Shown here: piece after piece, positions 9,268 to 19,600 of the stretch
Position numbering within the stretch: position 1 is the first letter of the stretch
How the letters are laid out: each line of letters begins with the position of its first letter
NCBI GenBank assembly: GCA_037349315.1
Contig: JBAIAC010000156.1
Span: 558,001-622,000, forward strand
From: Chelydra serpentina
Taxonomy: Eukaryota; Chordata; Testudines; Chelydridae
Direction of reading: 5' to 3'
Length of the DNA: 64,000 nucleotides
Translations under genes and position numbers: made by a program
The notes under the pieces: model-generated
What the model was told of the DNA's origin: nothing
Databases searched by the model: none
Seen by the model: only the letters and a program-made list of their open reading frames with translations

Positions 9268-12069
9268 CTAGGTCCCAATCGTTGGAGTGCTGGGTACGAA
9301 TTTACGTATCATGGCTCCCAAAGTTCCATTAAACTTCTCCACCAGACCATTTGTTTGATGGTGGTAAGGGGTGGCAACCAAGTGGTTCACCCCATGAGCT
9401 TCCCACAGGCTTTTCATGCTCCCTGCCAGGAAATTAGTTCCCGAATCAGTAAGGATGTCGGCAGGCCAACCTACCCTGGCAAAAATCTCTGTTAATGCCT
9501 GGCATACACTTTTAGCCCGGGTGTTGCTCAGAGCTACTGCTTCTGGCCATCGGGTGGCAAAATCCATGAAAGTCAGTATGTACTGCTTTCCTCTGGGTGT
9601 CTTTTTCGGGAAAGGACCCAGAATATCCACAGCTACCCGCTGAAATGGAACTTCAATAATGGGGAGTGGCTGGAGAGGGGCTTTGACCTGGTCTTGGGGT
9701 TTTCCCACTCTTTGGCACACCTCACAAGACCGAACATAGGTAGAAACATCCTTGCCCATTCCCTCCCAGTGGAATGACCTCCCCAAACGGTCTTTGGTTC
9801 TGTTCACCCCAGCATGACCACTAGGACGATCATGGGCTAAGCTCAAGAGCTTTAGCCGGTACTTAGTCAGAACCACCAACTGTCTCTGAGGACGCCAGTC
9901 TTCCTGGTGTCCACCAGAAAGAGTCTCCTTATATAGAAGTCCTTTTTCTATAACAAACCGGGATCGATTAGAAGAGCTGAGAGGCAGTGGGGTGCTCCGT
10001 CCCACTGTCCAAGCTCTCTGGAGGCTTTCATCTGCTTCCTGCTCGGCTTGGAACTGTTCCCTAGATGCTGGAGACATCAGTTCCTCACTGGGTTGTAGAC
10101 CTGGGCTGGGTCCCTCTGGAAGCGATGTAGGTGATGGGGTTGTTTCCGTTGACTGTGAACCGCTCTCCGCTGGTGCACGATGTGGTAATTCAGGCTCTGG
10201 CTGAGCCTCTTGTATTGAGTTATCGGCTGCTGCTGCCATTGCAGGCTCGGTGGTGCCCTCGGGTGTTGGCACGGTAGATGGGGTTGCAAGCGCTGGACTC
10301 AGTGCTGGCAATGGTTCTGGTGCTGGTTGTTTTGTCTGTTCCGGTTCCGAGACTGGCTTGGGTCGGGGTTCTGTGATTGGATCTACGACGGCTGTTGCAG
10401 TCGTTGGCAGGGTATCCGGTTCCACCACCTCTATCCGGGTCTCTGGTAGTACAGATGGGGTTCTGGTGGAAGTCTCAGGAACAGAGCTAGGTGTGACAGC
10501 TTGCTTAGCCTGGCTGCGGGTGACCATTCCCACCCTCTTGGCTAGCTTCACACAATTGGTCAAGGCTTCCCCCAGCAACATGGGAATTGGATAATCATCA
10601 TAGACTGCAAAAGTCCAATTTCCTGACCAGCCCTTGTACTGGACAGGCAACACGGCTGTAGGTAAATTAAAAGAGTTGGACTTGAAGGGTTGAATTGTCA
10701 CTTGTGCCTCTGGGTTGATTAAGCTGGGGTCCACTAAGGATTTGTGGATAGCCGACACTTGTGCTCTGGTGTCCCTCCACGCTGTAATCTTCTTTCCGCC
10801 CACACTCACCGTTTCCCTTCGTTCCAAGGGTATCTGGGAGCCATCTGGGCCTGAGGACCTTTGGTGTGACCCCGGTGCAATGAACTGTATTCTGTTGGGG
10901 TTCTTGGGGCAGTTGGCCTTCACATGCCCCAATTCGTTACATTTGAAACATCGCCCAGCTGACTGGTCAGTGGGGCGAGGTGGGTTGCTGGAGAATGAGG
11001 TGGTGGGGCAATAAGGGGTCTGGGTTTTTCCTTGTGGGGCCTTGGGCTGCTCCTGGTGAGGGGGTGTGGTCTCGGGTTTTCCTTTCTGGTATCTCCCCAA
11101 ACTATGACCAGGGTTGTTCCTCTCTGCTTCCTGCACCCCTTGTGTGCCAAATTTCCTTGCCCCTCTGCTGATCTGGGACTGTTCGTATTGATTAGCATAA
11201 GCAGCAAGGCTGTCTGCTGAGTCCATTTTCTTATCCCATAAACACTGTCTTATATCATCCTTGGACATATTCAGGAATTGTTCCTGAGCCATCAAATCAC
11301 ACACTCCTTCAAAGCTAGTAACATTCCTTCCCTTGACCCATTTTTTTAACAGCTCCTTTATCCGGTTTACATAAGCTACATTACTTAGACCAGGCCCTCG
11401 GATAAGGGTTCGAAATTTTACTCGGTAAGTTTCAGGTGTAACTTGAAATTGTTTTAAAACCAAATCCTTGAATTTCTCATAGTCACAAGCCTCATCAATA
11501 GGCATGTCATTGAATATGTCCAGAGCACTTCCAGTCAACTTTGCTACCAATAGGGTCATTTTGTGATCATCAGGAATGTGATGGAGATTGCATAGTCTCT
11601 CAAAGGTGAGAAAATATTCAGCAATATCACGGGATTCATCATACGGTGGACATAGTCGCTCCCATTTGTGGGTTGTTGGGGAAGGATTATTAGTGTTATC
11701 CTGTAGATTCTGCTCTGCCCTGGTCTTCTCCATCTCCAGGGCATGCTTCCTCTCTCTGTCTTTCTCCTCCTCAGCATGCTTCCTCTCTCTTTCTTTCTCC
11801 TCCATAGCATACTTCCTCTCCTCCTCAGCATGCTTCCTCTCTCTCTCCTTCTCCTCCTCAGCATGCTTCCTCTCCTCCTCAGCATGCTTCCTCTCCTCCT
11901 CAGCATGCTTCCTCTCTCTTTCTTTCTCCTCCTCTGCATGCTTCCTCTCTCTTTCTTTCTCTTCCGTCTCCATCTGTTTAAGTTGTAGCAGTCTTGCATG
12001 TTTCTTCTCCTCCTCATCAGCTTGTAGCCTGGCTATCTCAAGTTTAATAGCTGCTTCACTGGCAGTCAT
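9268..12069 (-). pseudogene. Gypsy gag-protease-integrase frame (933 codons)
   Basis: One open frame fuses three parts. (1) Gag: a charged coiled coil of KHAEEE-type repeats (about residues 35-120), a capsid-like region, a SCAN-like segment (about 230-310) and a CCHC zinc knuckle (CFKCNELGHVKANC). (2) A pepsin-type protease core near 10,763-10,776 that reads DTRA instead of the expected DTGA. (3) Integrase, with an H-H-C-C zinc-binding part and a core whose acidic residues appear in VDILGPF, TDSGTNF and LVEKFNG. No frameshift separates gag from pol. The frame ends early in the integrase core because of an indel near 9,285. The start at 12,069 is the first ATG of the frame. Confidence 0.9.
11735..11990 (-). 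repeat. In-frame minisatellite encoding the gag coiled coil
   Basis: Units of about 21-33 bases such as 'gcatgcttcctctcctcctca' repeat about ten times. On the coding strand they give ERKHAEEE and EKERERKHAEEE units. All units are multiples of three, so copy-number change would leave the gag frame open. Confidence 0.9.
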
Positions 12070-12310
12070 CTTAGCCTTTCTGTTTTTAATCTGCCTTAAC
12101 CCGATAGAGTTAGAAAAGAAAAAAACCTTGCTTGGGTATTCCCTGTAGGGGTTAACTACCTGCTTTCATATGTAGATACTCTAGCTCCTAGCAGCTTAAC
12201 CCCTCCCGCCTCCCTGCTTCCAGCAGCTACAGGGAAGAGCTAGAGAGAAGAGAAAAACAATTTCTAAACTCCCTGTGTCTGGTTCAAAAAAACTCTCTGG
12301 TTCAATATAT

Positions 12311-12328
12311 CCCACCGCTCTGCCACCA
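12311..12328 (-). other. Primer-binding-like site of the gypsy element
   Basis: Immediately inside the 5' LTR the minus strand reads TGGTGGCAGAGCGGTGGG. Ten of the first eleven bases match the complement of the vertebrate initiator tRNA-Met 3' end as I remember it (TGGTAGCAGAG). The later bases diverge, so the tRNA assignment is an inference. Confidence 0.55.
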
Positions 12329-12683
12329 TGTCAGGGTTCCCTCCCCACTCTAAACTCTAGGGTAAAGACGTGGGGACCCGCATTCAGAGCCCCTAAGCTT
12401 ATTTTTACCAGCTTAGGGTAAACCCCCCAAGATACAAAATTCCCTGCACCCTGAGAAATGCTTCTCGCTGCCACCATCAAATGTCTAACAGGAATCCAGG
12501 AAAGGAATCACTTGAACTTCCCTCCCCCCCCCCAAAGTTTGAAAGTATCTTGTCCCCTTATTGGTCAGATGCCAGCCAGGTCAGGTGTCAGTCTGGCTAC
12601 CTGCATTTCTTAACCCTTTACTGGAAAGAGGATTTTATAGCACTGCATCAGACCCTCTCCCCCTTCCCTTCATATTTATGACA
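12329..12683 (-). repeat. 5' LTR of the gypsy provirus, internally deleted
   Basis: This LTR has the same ends as the 3' LTR, but about 450 bp are missing at a C-rich junction near 12,530, where 'cttccctcccccccc' runs directly into 'aaagtttgaaagtatcttg'. The lost part would hold much of the transcription control region, so the provirus is probably silent. Confidence 0.92.
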
Positions 12684-12759
12684 GCCTGGCAAAATGTGGC
12701 CCTGACCTCAGCTGCGGCCTCTAGGCGCTGCTGTGATACAAATAATAACAAATATTCAT

Positions 12760-13388
12760 TAATAAGGGCACAAAATCTACTTGCCCATTGATAATGGGAC
12801 AACTAATGACATTTTATCTGCCTGTTAAAATAAATTTGCAAGGCTGGTGTGTGGATTATGGATTGTATATTGTATACTCACCCCCACATTAAGACCGGAT
12901 ACCTTTCAGGAAGGTATATGCTTTAGTCAGTCACCAGTTATTGGACTCAATACAGGGGTAACTGAGTGAAGTACAATAGCCCGTGCTTTGCAGGAGGTCA
13001 GACTTGATGATCAGATGGTCTCTTGAAAATCTGTGCATTTTGGACCAGATGTTGCCTCTGCCAGTGTAAATCGGTGTCGTCCACTGACGGGCGTGGGGGT
13101 ACATGGCTTGACATCAGGCAAGGATCTGTTCCATTCAATACTCAATACTCATTCCATACAGTAACTCCACTGAGATCAACCTGTGATCTGACCCTGAGTA
13201 AATAAATTAGTCTTTGGGGCAGGGACTGCATCTTGCTGTGTGTAGGTACAGTGCCTAGGACAGTGGGCCCCGATCTCAGCTGGAGTTACCATAATACCAG
13301 GCCCCAAACACAACTTGTTCCCCTGTCACCCTGATGGAAAAATTAAAATCTTGCTTGTAAAACAAAGGGGGAGGCTGATTATTACGGT
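12760..13388. other. Ancient repeat remnants, no gene
   Basis: A diverged CR1-tail-like piece ('ggaggtcagacttgatgatc') lies near 12,990 and another copy of the ancient repeat at about 13,210-13,300 ('ggggcagggactgcatcttg', 'gatctcagctggag'). No coding feature is seen. Confidence 0.5.
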
Positions 13389-14209
13389 TGTCAGGGTTCC
13401 CTCCCCACTCTAAACTGTAGGGTAAAGACGTGGGGACCCGCATGAAGAGCTCCTAATCTTATTTCTACCACCTTAGGTTAAAACTCCCCAAGGTACAAAA
13501 TTCCCTGCACCCTGAGAAATGCTTCTCTCACTGCCACCGTCAAGTGTTTTAAACAGGAATCCAGGAAAGGAACCACTTGAAGTTCCCCTTCCCCCCAAAA
13601 TACCCTCTCAAGCCTGTACACCCCCTTTCCTGGGAAGCTTGAGAATAATCTCCTAACCAATTGGTTACACAGTGATCTAAAAACCCACCCCCATGGTTTT
13701 AAAACCATAGAAAACAGTCAGCTTCTTAAAAGAAGGATTTTATTAAAACAAAGAAGGTAAAATCATCTCTGTAAAATCAGGATGGTAACTATTTTACAGG
13801 ATACTCAATTTCCAAACTCAGAGGGATTCCCCCTCTGGACAAAACCTTAAAGTTACAGAAAAAACAGGAATAACCCCTCCCTCTAACACAGGGAAAGCTC
13901 ACCAAGGAAAACAAACAAAAACCTATTCGCAGTGCTGACTACACTTACTTTATAAAAGTGAGGTTTGGTGAGAAGACTGATTTTTCTGCAGGTTCTTTCT
14001 GTCTTCCAAGATCACTCTGACTCAGACAAAGAGCCACACACAAAGCCTTCCCGCCTCCCAAGATTTGAAAGTATCTTGTTCCCTCATTGGTCAGATGCCA
14101 GCCAGGTCAGGTGTCAGTCTGGCTACCTGCATTTCTTAACCCTTTACTGGTAAGAGGATTTTATAGCACTGCACCCAACCCTCTCCCCCTTCCCTTTATT
14201 TTTATGACA
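13389..14209 (-). repeat. Solo LTR of the same gypsy family
   Basis: The 821-bp block has TGTCA...TGACA ends and matches the provirus LTRs throughout. ACGGT is duplicated on both sides (13384-13388 and 14210-14214). It is a single LTR with no internal sequence, the usual product of recombination between two LTRs. Confidence 0.95.
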
Positions 14210-14489
14210 ACGGTAGATTCAAGTCTTACGTGTTGGGCTCACACCCGGATTTGGTGCCAGCGCCTCGGTTGGTGCAAACCAGCATTGCTCTAATGAAGTT
14301 AATGGAAGTAGGGCCGTTTATGCCAGATGAGGATGTGGCCCTCTGGTTTGAAATGTAGCTAATGATGGCAGCATCTGCCCAGCTCTGTATTTATGATTCA
14401 TAGAGCATTAGCACAAGGGCCCAGCACACTAGGCACTGGTCATACATAGGAAGAGGCAGTGGCTCTGTCCCAGAGATTCATCATCAGAG

Positions 14490-14678
14490 ACAATCATAGA
14501 ATCATAGAATATCAGGGTTGGAAGGGACCTTAGTAGGTCATCTAGTCCAACCCCCTGCTCAAAGCAGGACCAATCCCCAATTTTTGCCCCAGATCCCCAA
14601 ATGGCCCCCTCAAGGATTGAACTCACAACCCTGGGTTTAGCAGGCCAATGCTCAAACCACTGAGCTATCCCTCCCCCC
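14490..14678 (-). mobile_element. tRNA-derived SINE with CR1-like tail (tortoise Pol III type)
   Basis: On the minus strand the element starts with a tRNA-like head: box A TAGCTCAGTGG and box B GTTCAATCC with normal spacing. A unique part follows, then a CR1-like 3' end ('gaccTactaaggtcccttcc' type) and the tail ATTCTATGATTCTATGATT. This is the layout of the turtle SINE family that uses the CR1 tail for reverse transcription. It is not a tRNA gene: the acceptor stem does not close and the SINE body continues. Confidence 0.85.
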
Positions 14679-15209
14679 GCAATGCTAGAGGTTACACCGC
14701 AGGTCAGGAGCAGAGCCTGGAAGAGAATTCAGATCTCCTGGATCTCAGGCGACTGCCTTAGCCATGACACCACATTGCTTTTACTTTCACTGCTCCCATT
14801 CTATTGAGCCCTCCTCAGTCCCTCTAGCCATATGGCATTGTCTCCGCTCAGACTTGTGACACCCATTGTTAGGTAAGCCCAGTCGGCTGTTTAGCCATAA
14901 GTAAATATGTTGCAACTGGATGTCTTTGGATATTGTCCAGACTGAAGCCCTGTCCAGATACCACTGGCAGGAAAAGAAACCTGTTACTGGAAGCCAACTG
15001 ATAACCCACCTTCCCCCCATTAACCCTTCCCTGGTTTGCAGTGGTTTGCTTTTACTCAGAGGAAGGAAAAAACAGACTCTGAGATGAGTGATCTCAGGGG
15101 CTAGGCGGGTTCATACCAGCGGAGGATCTGGCCCAGAGATCTGAAGGTCTGGTTCATCAAGGAGGTTAACCTCGAAAAGGCCATTATTGGATTACAGGGG
15201 TATTGCAGG
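14679..15209. other. Diverged SINE-like remnant, no gene
   Basis: A short stretch near 14,700-14,775 ('gagcctggaagagaattcag', then 'cctggatctcaggcgact') resembles a decayed CORE-SINE or tRNA-derived repeat. The rest has no recognisable feature. Confidence 0.35.
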
Positions 15210-15510
15210 CAGGAGCAGTGCCAGGGTTTTGCCGCCCTAGGCGGCTGCGCTCCTCCTCAGTAATTGGCTGCGCTTCGGCGGCAGCTTCTCCTCTGAAGCT
15301 GTGTTCTCGGCGGTGTTTCGGCAGCCGCTTTTCTTGTCACCCAGAGAAAAACCTGCCGCCGAATCCCCGCTGAAAAAGAAAGTCGCCGCCAAAACTTCGC
15401 CGGGAAATGAGTCGCCGCCGAAATTCCACCGAGGGCGGCGAAATGCCGCTCTCCAAATCCTGCTGCCGTAGGTGACCGCCTAGGGTTGCCTAGTTGAAGC
15501 GCCGGCCCTG
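15210..15510 (+). mobile_element. Non-autonomous hAT-like element (301 bp)
   Basis: It has imperfect terminal inverted repeats (CAGGAGCAGTGC against CAGGGCCGGCGC) and a perfect 8-bp duplication ATTGCAGG at 15202-15209 and 15511-15518. The body is CpG-rich and has no transposase frame. The ends are related to those of the larger element at 18,728-20,270. Confidence 0.85.
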
Positions 15511-15518
15511 ATTGCAGG

Positions 15519-16544
15519 TGAAGAGCGATAGCAATTTGCACAGGCACCGGTTAACCTGTTTCGAGCTTCAAAGCCACCGAAGACATTTTGATACTCATCC
15601 GTCATTAAAATGTGTCTGAATCTCCTACATGGCTTTGAAGATGCCAACCATGATGTAGTGTTTAGGGGCACAGGAACTGCCACACCAGATGAGATCATAG
15701 GGTCATGGCCAAGCATGGCCATTACCAGACACTTCAGAGCCAGGTGCAAGAAACTCTACTGTGGACAATTATAGCCTGCCCAGGGGGGACATTACCTCTT
15801 AACACCCATTGCCTTATGTCCTGAAGCAGGACTATCATGTGGCAATGAGTTCCGCAGGCTAATTCCACATTATTGTTTCCTTTGATCAGTTTGATGTTAC
15901 CTGGCAGTAGCACCTTTGTGCTAGGTGCTGTGCAAACATACAGAGCAGGTGTAGATGACGGGTGGTCGAACGTGCTGGTGCCCTGTCTTTATTAGCACTC
16001 CCACCATTGCCACAATCCAAGTGAGTGGGCTAGATAGATAGATCTACCCTTCACGACTGGGACCGCTTTCCCTTTGAAACATCCCAGGACGTGCCCAAGG
16101 TAAAACAGAGTCAAAAGGCAGATCCAGGAACAGAACCAGGAGTCGTGATTCTCAGCCTGCCGCCTCATTGTAACCCAGTAGATCCCACTCCCCTCCCACA
16201 GGTAAGAATATAACCGAAGCGTCCTGCCCCCCGCCCTGCTTTAACACACTTGAACCTATTTCTCATTCAAAGCTGGGAGCAGAACCCAGGAGTCCTGACT
16301 TCCAGCCCCCTCTCTCCATGCAAAGCTGAACTGCGGTATTGATCAGTGCCCCTCCATTCTGATCTGCGGCTAGCACCTTGGCATGGAGTAAACACAGCCA
16401 CAGCCTCGGGTCCCTAATTCCAACTCCCCTGCTTGGAAAGACAAATAAACTCTTGTGTCCGTCAAGGAAGTGAAGAAAACATCTTTTTTTCTTAAATTTT
16501 CAGGTTTCCTGGGCTCCTCCCCATCACTGACTAATCCGCCCAGC
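15519..16544. other. Upstream flank of C3
   Basis: No gene is seen. A diverged repeat with 'gggagcagaacccaggagtc' lies at about 16,260-16,310. The last 100 bases lead into the C3 promoter. Confidence 0.5.
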
Positions 16545-16589
16545 TGTTTGCACAAGGCTTATCTTACAGGCAACTCTGAGGATAAATAG
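16545..16589 (+). promoter_or_regulatory. C3 promoter: FOXA/C-EBP-like site and TATA-like box
   Basis: A TATA-like ATAAATAG lies at 16582-16589, 40 bases before the C3 start codon. About 26 bases further upstream is TGTTTGCACAAG (16545-16556), which combines a FOXA-like TGTTTGC with a C/EBP-like TTTGCACAA. Liver-enriched factors and C/EBP control C3 as an acute-phase gene in mammals, so the arrangement is plausible here. If transcription starts about 30 bases after the TATA box, the 5' UTR would be under 20 bases, which is unusually short. Confidence 0.6.
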
Positions 16590-16628
16590 CCCAGTTGCAG
16601 CTACTTCTCCTGCCCTCCTGTCCTCACC

Positions 16629-16699
16629 ATGGGGGGCTCTGTTCTCTACGTGGTGGCCGTGTTTGCTTTCTACTTCCCGGCTGTTTCTCACAGTCAACT
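16629..16699 (+). CDS. C3: C3 exon 1: signal peptide
   Basis: Residues 1-24. The start ATG is followed by a hydrophobic stretch ([12 protein letters not shown]) and a small-residue cleavage region (AVSHS), a typical secretory signal. The donor is GTAAGT at 16700, and a codon is split after two bases (CT). Confidence 0.92.
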
Positions 16700-19600
16700 G
16701 TAAGTACCCCCGCACGCTTCGGTGATGAGGATATTAACCTGGGTTCGTTACATGGCTCCCAATAGAAACAAAGCTCAATTTTCCTCTCTTCTCTGCTACT
16801 GTGTGTGGAGTGGGAACAGGCTGCAGAAATTCTCTTCCTCACCTGGTCCAACCCTCTTCTCCCTCGCTCAGTTCTGAAGCTAATTTTGGGGTTTGGAAGA
16901 TGGAATTTTTTTTAAAGAATAAACTGGATTTTGAGCCTCACTTGATCTAAGTGAACCCGGTGTAGACTGGGAGTAACTTCACTGAAAACAATGGGGTTGC
17001 AACCCCCTGAAATGCACTGAAATCAGTGGGGTTGTCTTACCCTTGGCTTCAGTGGGCTTTGGATCAGGCCCTAAAAGAGACCAGAATCAGGTTCTATAGG
17101 GCCACATCTTGAACTCCTTGCTCAGTCTGTATATCCACAAGACACCCAGTGGGGCTAAATTCCATTTTCAGTGTATACTGGTGCAAATCTGGAGTAACTC
17201 CACTGACTTCAACAGGTAGTTACACTGGTAGTTACACTGGTAGTTAGTTACACTGGAGTAACTCCATTGGCTAAGGGGATTGCTTATGGTGCATGAGGCA
17301 GACCAGAACCCAGTTCACTTCCAAGGGGCTGATGGGCTTCCAAAGCACAGTGGTCCACGGCTTGGGCACTGCACTGGGAGTCAGGACTCCTGGGTTCTAT
17401 TTCCAGCTGTTGGAGGGAATGTGCCTCGGGGGCCAGCAGATGGGAATGGGAGTCAGAACTCCTTGGTTCTACCTGGCGCTCTCACGGGGGGGATATCCAG
17501 GAGACGCCTGGGTTCTAGGAGGGGAATGATGTCTAGTAGTTAGAGCCGGGTGGTGTGACTAGGAGTCAAAACTGCTGGGCTCTATTCCCAGCTGAGTCAC
17601 TGACTGGCTGTGTGACCCTAAGGAAGTCCCTCCCCTTTTCTGTGCCAGCCTCTCCCTCATCTGTGAAAGGGGGATCATGACACTTACCTACCTCTGTAAA
17701 GTGCTGCAAGATCTATGTCCGGTGAGTGTGACCCCAGGGCTAAGCTTCTATTGTCCATCTGACTGATTGGCTGCCTGGCATGGTTACCACCTCCCGGCCT
17801 GTCCACATCTGGGCTGGGGTGGCCAGATGAACAGCCAAGAGCCAGACCAATAGCCCATGTGCTTGGCTCCAAAGCTGGGAAGGGATCTTGTTGCAAGGGG
17901 GTGGTAGCAATAAAAGGGGAAGAGGGTAAGAACCTACAGGGATTGAGAGGGGCTGGGGCTCAGAGTAAGGAGCAAAGCCAGACCCCTCCCCCATTTCCCT
18001 GCTTTACCACCTTCCTGGGCCACTAGCGGGGTCCTTGGCACCCCAAGAGCAGGGGCAATGGGTGGCATCTTAGCCCTCCACCAAGAAAAGCGCAGAACCC
18101 ACCATACTAACATCGGCCATCTTGTCACACGAGGCAAAAAGTCTCGACCTTTTCGGCAGGAAGGTCTATTCTACTGGGGGACTACAGCTCCGCATTGTGA
18201 ACCAACAGGCCATCGTGAGCAGATACGCCCACAACACCTGCACTGCGATGGCTGAGTTTGTGGAGCTCCTGCAGCAGGACTCTCGTACTAAGTTCTCTGC
18301 ATTAGTGGAGGAGGGAAAGCTGGTTTCCCGAGCTTCCCTACAGGCAGCAATGGACGCAGCAGGTGCGGCCTTACGTACAATGGCTATGAGCATAGGCGCC
18401 GACTCCGTGGGTGCTCCGGGGCTGGAGCACCCACGGGGAAAAATTGGTGGGTGCTTTGCACCCCCCGGCAGCTCCCTGCCCGCCCCGGGGCCTGTGCCTA
18501 GCTTACCGGAGCACCGGGCGATGTTGTGGGGCCCCGCCCCCGACGCCGGGCGACGTTGCATCGGCATCGGGGGCGGGGCCCTGTGACGTCACCCGGCATC
18601 GGGGGTGGTGCCCAGTGTTGGGGGCGGGGCCCTGCGACGTCACCCGGAAGTCAGCGTCGCTGGATATGAGGGTTCTAATGAGAAGGGGTTCCTGGTTACA
18701 GGTCTCTGGTCTTTCCCATGAGGTCCACAGGGCCGGTGCAACCAGTAGGCAAACTAGGCGGTCGCCTAGGGCGCCAAGTGTTTGGGGGCACCGAGCCCCA
18801 GCCACGGAGGAGCCGCCGTGGTGCAGTGGGGGCAGCAGCCCTGCAAAGGCGGAGATGCCGCACCCCCCACCCCTCCTGCCCAGGCTGTGGCCCGACCCCC
18901 CCCACAGCGGCTCCTGCAGGCTGCAGTGGATGCATGCGTGTGCCAGCCCCCGTGTGCCCCCCGGCTTCCCCCTCGCCACACTCGGGCTCTGTGGCTCCCA
19001 GGGAGGGGCAGCGGCGGCGGCTCACACTCCCGGGAGATGCAGAGGCCGAGCACGGTGAGGCGGGAGCAGGGGGGCACACAGGGGCCGCCACCCGCATGCA
19101 TCTGCTGCAGGAGCCCCCGCGGGGGGGGGGATGTGCCAGGCCGCAGCCCGGGCAGGTGCGCCCCCGGCTACCCCCTCCCCGCACTCTGCGGCTCCGGAAG
19201 TGTGAGCCGCCGCTGCCGCCCCTCCCGCTGCCTCAGCACTCTGCGGAGGAGGAGCTGTGCGCGCGGCAGCCCGGCAGCATGTTTTGCCTCCACATGGAGC
19301 CAGCAGCTCCAGCGGCCTGGGCATGGTAAGGGGAGTCCCAGGGGGCAGTCAGGGAGCAGGGGGAGGGTTGGAAGGGTCGGGGGTTCTGCGGGGTGGGCTG
19401 CCAGGGGATGGGGGTGTGGAGAGAGATCGGAGCAGTTAGGGGACAGGGAGCAGGGGGGGTTGGATGGGTCGGGGGTTCTGGGGGGGCTGTCAGGGGGTGG
19501 GGGTGTGGAGAGGGATCGGAGCAGTCAGGGGACAGGGAGCAGGGGGAGGGTTGGAAGGGTCGAGGGTTCTGGGGGAGGGGGCTGTCAGGGTGTGGGGGTG

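Larger units (their letters stand above)
6338..12683 (-). mobile_element. Gmr1-like Ty3/gypsy LTR retrotransposon, antisense provirus
   Basis: Two LTRs with TGTCA...TGACA ends bound the element, and GCCTG is duplicated at 6333-6337 and 12684-12688. Read on the minus strand the order is 5' LTR, primer-binding-like site, gag with zinc knuckle, protease, integrase, reverse transcriptase, RNase H, purine tract, 3' LTR. Integrase before reverse transcriptase is the copia-like order known for the Gmr1 group of Ty3/gypsy elements in deuterostomes. No envelope or chromodomain is seen. Reading-frame breaks near 9,285, 9,175 and 7,900 and altered catalytic residues in protease and RNase H show the copy is defective. 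It lies upstream of C3 in the opposite orientation. Confidence 0.9.

Noticed and set aside
7866..12069. A Ty1/copia element, from the domain order
   Set aside because: The RT motifs (FCVDYRTLN, LPFGLRNAPATFQ, YLDD) and the GPY/F-like integrase end are of Ty3/gypsy type. The order alone is copia-like.
11588..12148. A + strand protein rich in Ser, Phe and Leu
   Set aside because: It is the antisense shadow of the repetitive gag coiled-coil region.
14600..14678. A tRNA gene on the minus strand
   Set aside because: Box A and box B are readable, but the acceptor stem does not close and the sequence continues into a SINE body with a CR1-like tail.
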